Shown here: positions 60,638 through 64,000 of the stretch, piece after piece
Layout: each line of letters starts with the position of its first letter
Numbering within the stretch: position 1 is the stretch's first letter
From: Actinacidiphila sp965342175
GTDB taxonomy: Bacteria > Actinomycetota > Actinomycetes > Streptomycetales > Streptomycetaceae
Length of the DNA: 64,000 nucleotides
Direction: 5' to 3'
NCBI RefSeq assembly: GCF_965342175.1
Contig: NZ_CBDRBL010000009.1
Coordinates: 1-64,000 of the forward strand
Made by a program: the position numbers and the translations under genes
The notes under the pieces: generated by a model
Databases searched by the model: none
What the model was told of the DNA's origin: nothing
The model's input: only the letters and a program-made list of their open reading frames with translations

Positions 60638-61089
60638 AAGCGGACGACCGTCTCCGCGACGCAGACCGGCTTGTCGCCGCCCTCCCGCTCCACCGTGATC
60701 CCGACGACGAGCTGCGCGCCGCCGGGCACCTCGCTGACGTCGCTGATCCGGCCGGAGGCGCGCAGGCGTGAGCCGACCGGCACAGGGGCTGGGAAGCGGA
60801 CCTTGTTCACCCCGTAGTTGACGCCCATCCGCACGCCCTCGACCCGCAGCAACTCCGGGGTGAAGGAAGGGATCAGAGACAGCGTGAGATAGCCGTGCGC
60901 GATGGTGGAGCCGAAGGGGCCCTGGGCGGCCCTCGCGGGATCCACGTGGATCCACTGGTGGTCCCCGGTGGCGTCCGCGAACAGGTCGATCCGCTTCTGG
61001 TCGACCTCCAGCCAGCCGGTCGTGCCGAGGCCCTCCCCGATGGCGGCCTTCAGTTCGTCGACCGAGGTGAAGATCCTGGCCTCTGCCAT
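60628..61089 (-). CDS. MaoC-family dehydratase (R-specific enoyl-CoA hydratase type)
   Basis: 153-aa hot-dog-fold enzyme that hydrates enoyl-CoA. Active-site motif FADATGDHQWIHVDPARA has the Asp and His; GSTIAHGYLTLSLIPSF and the GVNYGVNKVRFPAPVPVGSR segment are family hallmarks. GGGAGG precedes ATG 61089. Converges with the TetR gene; a shared upstream element suggests that the TetR represses it. Together with the acyl-CoA dehydrogenase it forms a beta-oxidation-like step. Confidence 0.93.
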   Translation of the reverse strand: MAEARIFTSVDELKAAIGEGLGTTGWLEVDQKRIDLFADATGDHQWIHVDPARAAQGPFGSTIAHGYLTLSLIPSFTPELLRVEGVRMGVNYGVNKVRFPAPVPVGSRLRASGRISDVSEVPGGAQLVVGITVEREGGDKPVCVAETVVRFYF

Positions 61090-61109
61090 GCATGCCTCCC
61101 GTGCTGTCC

Positions 61110-61124
61110 AAGCGCTTGCTCAGC
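61110..61124. promoter_or_regulatory. shared 15-bp element, copy 2 (maoC side)
   Basis: AAGCGCTTGCTCAGC, identical to 59971-59985, 20 bp upstream of the maoC start on the minus-strand promoter side. Confidence 0.6.
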
Positions 61125-61245
61125 ATGGTCTCCCCGGTGGAGCGCTGTCAACGCCCGTACCCGGCGCGTACCGAGGGTGTTCGTCCGTTTTGTGACTACC
61201 TTTCATCTCTGTGTGTCCCTGTTCGCGCTGGTTGAGGAGACGGAA

Positions 61246-62550
61246 GTGGCCGAGGCCCCCACGGAGACCAGCCCGTCCGACGGGCACACGGTGGAGGTCC
61301 GGCACGGCGGCGGCACCTCCTCCCCGCCGGCCGTCCGCACCGCCTTGCTGCGTCCCGCGACCTGGCCCCAGACCTGGCCGGCCCTCGCCGTCTACTGGCT
61401 GGCCAGCCGGGTGGTGATGCTGGCCCTGCTGCGCAGTGGTCAGGGCGACATCGCCCGCGAAGTGCATTTCCTCTACCGCCACTGGAGCGAGGGCTTCGCG
61501 CGGGGGACCTTTCCCGTCGGCGACGTGACGTGGCAGTACCCGCCGGGTGCCGCCCTGGTGATGCTGCTGCCGGCGCTGCTGCCCGGGCTCAGCTACTTCC
61601 AGGCCTTCGTCCTGCTCTCGCTCGCCGCCGACGCCGCCGTGCTGCTCCTCCTCCTGCGGGCCGGGACCGGTCGGCCCGGACGCAGCACGGCCGGTGCGTG
61701 GCTGTGGGCGCTCGCCCTGCCGCTGCTGATGCACCTGCCCTACGCCCGCTACGACCTGCTGGTCACCGTCGTCGCCGTCGGCGCGCTGCTCGCGCTGCCG
61801 TCGCGGCCCCGGCTCGGCGGCGCCCTCGCCGGGCTCGCCGCCCTGATCAAGCTCTGGCCCGTGCTGACCGTGCTCGGCACCCCGCGCGGCCGGACCACCC
61901 GGCAGATGTGGACCGCGCTCGCCGTGTCCGCCGGCGCTCTGCTGCTGGTGCTGTGCACCGCCTTCCGCGGCGCGCTCGGGTTCCTGTCCGCGCAGCACCA
62001 CCGCGGGGTCGAGATCGAATCCCTCGGCGGCACCTTCCTGCACGTTGCCGAGATGCTCGGCTGGCCGGGGCGGGTGGTCGCGCACTACGGGTCGCTGGAG
62101 TTCACCGGCCCCTACGTCCGCGAGATCGCCACCGCCTCCCTGCTGCTGACCGGGATCTGCCTGCTGTGGCTGCTGATGTGGCGCGTGCGGGCGGCGCGCT
62201 GGACGCCGGCCACCCCCAGCGACGCCGCGCTGAGCGCCGTGCTCCTGTTCACCGTCACCAGCCGCGTCATCAGCCCTCAGTACCTGGTCTGGCTGATCGG
62301 CCTCGGCGCGGTCTGCCTGACCATGCGGCAGACCACGCAGCGGCCGGTCGCCGCGCTGATCCTGCTCGCCACCGCCGTCACCACGGTCGACTACCCGCTC
62401 TTCTTCGCGGACGTCACCGCCGCCACCTGGCAGGGCGCCGCCATCGTCGCCGTCCGCAACGCGCTGCTGGTCGCCGCCGCGCTCGTCTCCTGCGTCCGGC
62501 TGTGGCGCACGAGCGTTCCGCGCCGCGAGCGGCTCGTCGAACGCTCGTAG
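61246..62550 (+). CDS. GT87/DUF2029-type membrane glycosyltransferase
   Basis: 434-aa protein with ~9-10 membrane helices, the pattern of the polyprenyl-phosphomannose-dependent mannosyltransferases. A likely catalytic region is VTWQYPPGAALVMLLPAL in the first loop; MHLPYARYDLLVTV and VTSRVISPQYLVWLIGL are family-like later motifs. The first ~25 residues are polar. GTG 61246 follows GAGGAGACGGAA with good spacing; a longer frame begins in the TetR-MaoC gap. Donor and acceptor are not known. Confidence 0.85.
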   Translation: MAEAPTETSPSDGHTVEVRHGGGTSSPPAVRTALLRPATWPQTWPALAVYWLASRVVMLALLRSGQGDIAREVHFLYRHWSEGFARGTFPVGDVTWQYPPGAALVMLLPALLPGLSYFQAFVLLSLAADAAVLLLLLRAGTGRPGRSTAGAWLWALALPLLMHLPYARYDLLVTVVAVGALLALPSRPRLGGALAGLAALIKLWPVLTVLGTPRGRTTRQMWTALAVSAGALLLVLCTAFRGALGFLSAQHHRGVEIESLGGTFLHVAEMLGWPGRVVAHYGSLEFTGPYVREIATASLLLTGICLLWLLMWRVRAARWTPATPSDAALSAVLLFTVTSRVISPQYLVWLIGLGAVCLTMRQTTQRPVAALILLATAVTTVDYPLFFADVTAATWQGAAIVAVRNALLVAAALVSCVRLWRTSVPRRERLVERS

Positions 62551-62673
62551 AGAGGGGTCGTGGGGCTTCCACGGCCTGGTGGCTCGCGGGGGCCGCGCTC
62601 TTATTCGTTCCTTGTCTTGGTCGCGCGCTGTTACCCTCGCAGAGACATTGACCTTTCATCGAGGAGACCGGAC

Positions 62674-62703
62674 ATGGTGGTGGACGACGACATCTCCGGG
62701 TGA
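62674..62703 (+). CDS. 9-residue leader peptide upstream of the ABC-F gene
   Basis: ATG 62674 starts MVVDDDISG then TGA 62701-62703, with GAGGAG nine bases upstream (a strong ribosome site). Ribosomes stalled on it by an antibiotic would alter leader folding; this attenuation is known for actinobacterial and Gram-positive antibiotic-resistance ABC-F genes. The stop codon lies in a CCGGGT-GAT-ACCCGG hairpin (62696-62710). The function is inferred from context. Confidence 0.6.
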   Translation: MVVDDDISG

Positions 62704-62833
62704 TACCCGGACAGGACAGGTCACGGGCAGGCGCGCGCAAGCGCCGCCGGCGTGGCCTCGTTGTCGTCCCCTTTCCCGCCCTCCGCCACCACCGGGGCAG
62801 AGGTGTCTTCCCTGCCCCTCCTCACGAGGTCAC
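62696..62833 (+). promoter_or_regulatory. attenuator-like leader of the ABC-F gene, RBS-sequestering stem
   Basis: Three hairpins follow the leader peptide: 62696-62710 (around its stop), GGCGC-N6-GCGCC (62730-62745), and a long-range 10-bp stem GTGGCCTCGT (62752-62761) with ACGAGGTCAC (62824-62833, one G-U). The second arm contains the gene's Shine-Dalgarno GAGGT, so in this fold translation is off. A 7-bp hairpin GGGGCAG/CTGCCCC (62794-62818) sits in the loop. No U-tract suggests translational rather than transcriptional control. Confidence 0.6.
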
Positions 62834-62837
62834 ACCC

Positions 62838-64000
62838 ATGTCGCACGCTGCCGTCGTCTGCTCGAACCTGTCCTTCTCCTGGCCCGACGACACTCCCCTC
62901 TTCCACGACCTGTCCTTCAGCCTCGGCTCCGGCCGCACGGGCCTGGTCGCGCCCAACGGCACGGGCAAGAGCACGCTGATCAAACTCATCGCCGGTGAGC
63001 TGCGGCCCGGTGCCGGGTCCATCTCCGTGGCCGGCGGCCTCGGCTACCTCCCGCAGAGCCTCCCGCTGACGGGAGACCTCACGGTTGCCGAGGTGCTGGG
63101 CGTCGCCGCGGTCATCCAGGCCATCGACGCCGTCGCCTCCGGCGACGTCGACGAGAGGCACTTCACCGTCATCGGGGACGACTGGGACATCGAGGAACGC
63201 ACCCGTGCCCAGCTCGACCGCCTCGGTCTGGCGGACCTCGCCCTCGACCGCCGGCTGCGCACCCTCAGCGGCGGCCAGGTCGTCTCCCTCGGCCTCGCCG
63301 CACAGTTGCTGAAGCGGCCCGACGTCCTGCTGCTCGACGAACCCACCAACAACCTCGACCTCGACGCCCGGCGCACGCTCTACGACGTGGTGGAGGACTT
63401 CACCGGCTGCCTGCTTCTGGTCAGCCACGACCGCGCGCTGCTCGACCGCATGGAACGCATCGCCGAACTCGAAGGGGACGATCTGCGCTTCCACGGCGGC
63501 GGCTTCACCGAGTACGAGGAAGCCGTGCGGGCCGAGCAGGAGGCCGCGGAGAGGAACCACCGCAATGCCGAGCAGGAGCTGAAGCGGGAGAAGCGGGAGA
63601 TGCAGCTGGCCCGCGAGCGCGCCGAACGCCGGCAGAGCAACGCCGCCCGCAACCTGAAGAGCGCCGGTCTGCCCCGCATCTTCGCCGGCACCATGAAGCG
63701 GGGCGCACAGGAGTCCGCGGGCCGGGCGGGCCAGGTGCACGCCGGCCGGGTCAGCGAGGCGAAAGCCCGGCTGGACGAGTCAGGGCGGGCGCTGCGCGAC
63801 GAGCAGCGCATCTCACTCGATCTGCCCGACACCCATGTGCCCGCCGGGCGCAACCTCTTCCTCGGCGAGCACCTTCGCGTCCGCCTCGGAGACAAGGACG
63901 TGTTCGCCGGCCACGGCGTCGACCTGTCGATCAGGGGGCCGGAGCGCGTCGCGTTGACCGGTCCCAACGGCGCCGGCAAAAGTACCCTGCTGCGCCTGCT
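62838..64000 (+). CDS. ABC-F family ATPase (ribosome protection type), 3' end outside window
   Basis: Soluble tandem ATPase without membrane domains. The first cassette has Walker A VAPNGTGKSTL near residue 37, signature LSGGQVVSLGLAAQL near 140, Walker B DVLLLDEPTNNLD and the SHDRALLDR switch. A charged, Lys/Arg/Glu-rich linker (ERNHRNAEQELKREKREMQL) follows, the P-site tRNA-interaction motif that defines ABC-F; the second Walker A is GPNGAGKST near the window end. 387 codons seen. Such proteins displace drugs from the ribosome. GAGGT, nine bases before ATG 62838, is in the stem described above. The class of antibiotic is unknown. Confidence 0.9.
   Translation, partial: MSHAAVVCSNLSFSWPDDTPLFHDLSFSLGSGRTGLVAPNGTGKSTLIKLIAGELRPGAGSISVAGGLGYLPQSLPLTGDLTVAEVLGVAAVIQAIDAVASGDVDERHFTVIGDDWDIEERTRAQLDRLGLADLALDRRLRTLSGGQVVSLGLAAQLLKRPDVLLLDEPTNNLDLDARRTLYDVVEDFTGCLLLVSHDRALLDRMERIAELEGDDLRFHGGGFTEYEEAVRAEQEAAERNHRNAEQELKREKREMQLARERAERRQSNAARNLKSAGLPRIFAGTMKRGAQESAGRAGQVHAGRVSEAKARLDESGRALRDEQRISLDLPDTHVPAGRNLFLGEHLRVRLGDKDVFAGHGVDLSIRGPERVALTGPNGAGKSTLLRL

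Noticed and set aside
62630..62660. Transcription terminator in the ABC-F leader
   Set aside because: No T-tract and the second hairpin stem is only 5 bp; translational control through the RBS stem fits better.

Overview
The window is a piece of an actinobacterial chromosome, almost certainly Streptomyces. The base composition is very GC-rich, codon third positions are almost all G or C, GTG starts are common, and neighbouring genes often share ATGA or GTGA stop/start overlaps. The backbone order (alanine dehydrogenase, ParA, ScpA/ScpB, pseudouridine synthase, chorismate mutase, TyrA, Cmk, PlsC-like, Der, RpfA, SepF-like, DnaE2) matches the conserved Streptomyces core region as I remember it. 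No rRNA, tRNA, CRISPR array, insertion sequence or prophage was seen.

Layout. 1-7.8 kb: the 3' end of a TPR regulator, ald with a palindromic operator, then a chromosome-organisation block (ParA-like ATPase, a small partner, ScpA, ScpB and an RluB-type pseudouridine synthase). 7.9-11.1 kb: two pol-beta-fold (RlaP-like) nucleotidyltransferases flank an ADP-ribosylglycohydrolase, followed by a Rieske lipoprotein; a ~290-bp tandem duplication spans the convergent 3' ends. 11.4-16.4 kb: housekeeping genes (aroH-type chorismate mutase, tyrA, cmk, plsC-like, der). 16.4-25 kb: conserved hypotheticals, two resuscitation-promoting-factor-like secreted proteins (rpfA with a long leader), a GT4 glycosyltransferase, a free-standing prim-pol protein, DUF779, an I78-type inhibitor and a PAP2 protein. 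25-31.3 kb: an MFS exporter, an acyl-CoA dehydrogenase, a SepF paralogue, a Cys-tailed DUF5685 protein and a secreted trypsin-like protease.

31.3-46.5 kb: a winged-helix gene remnant, a WYL regulator with an apparent compensated double frameshift, an SPFH protein, an amidase, an SOS mutasome pair (dnaE2 plus a catalytically dead Y-family protein behind a LexA box), a secreted lipase behind a Crp-like site, a small Cys-rich secreted peptide, a DUF2637 membrane protein, a fused carboxyltransferase, and a methyltransferase-Nudix fusion coupled to a GntR regulator. 46.5-53 kb: a TrmH pseudogene, an AAA ATPase, a secreted SGNH esterase, a receptor kinase that lacks part of its C-lobe, and an orphan type-ISP specificity-domain protein. 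53-61 kb: a catabolic area with a GntR/UTRA regulator, homogentisate dioxygenase behind a perfect 28-bp palindrome, an aldehyde dehydrogenase, an alcohol dehydrogenase, two TetR regulators, an acyl-CoA dehydrogenase and a MaoC hydratase; a 15-bp element is shared by the second tetR and maoC. 61.2-64 kb: a GT87 membrane glycosyltransferase and an ABC-F gene (cut by the window end) whose leader has a 9-residue uORF and an RBS-sequestering stem.

The most unusual items are the nucleotidyltransferase/ADP-ribosylglycohydrolase cassette with its mosaic duplication, the ABC-F leader, the truncated receptor kinase, the Cys-rich tail protein and the methyltransferase-Nudix fusion. Protein names come from motif reading without database searches; start codons were chosen by eye from Shine-Dalgarno spacing and overlaps.
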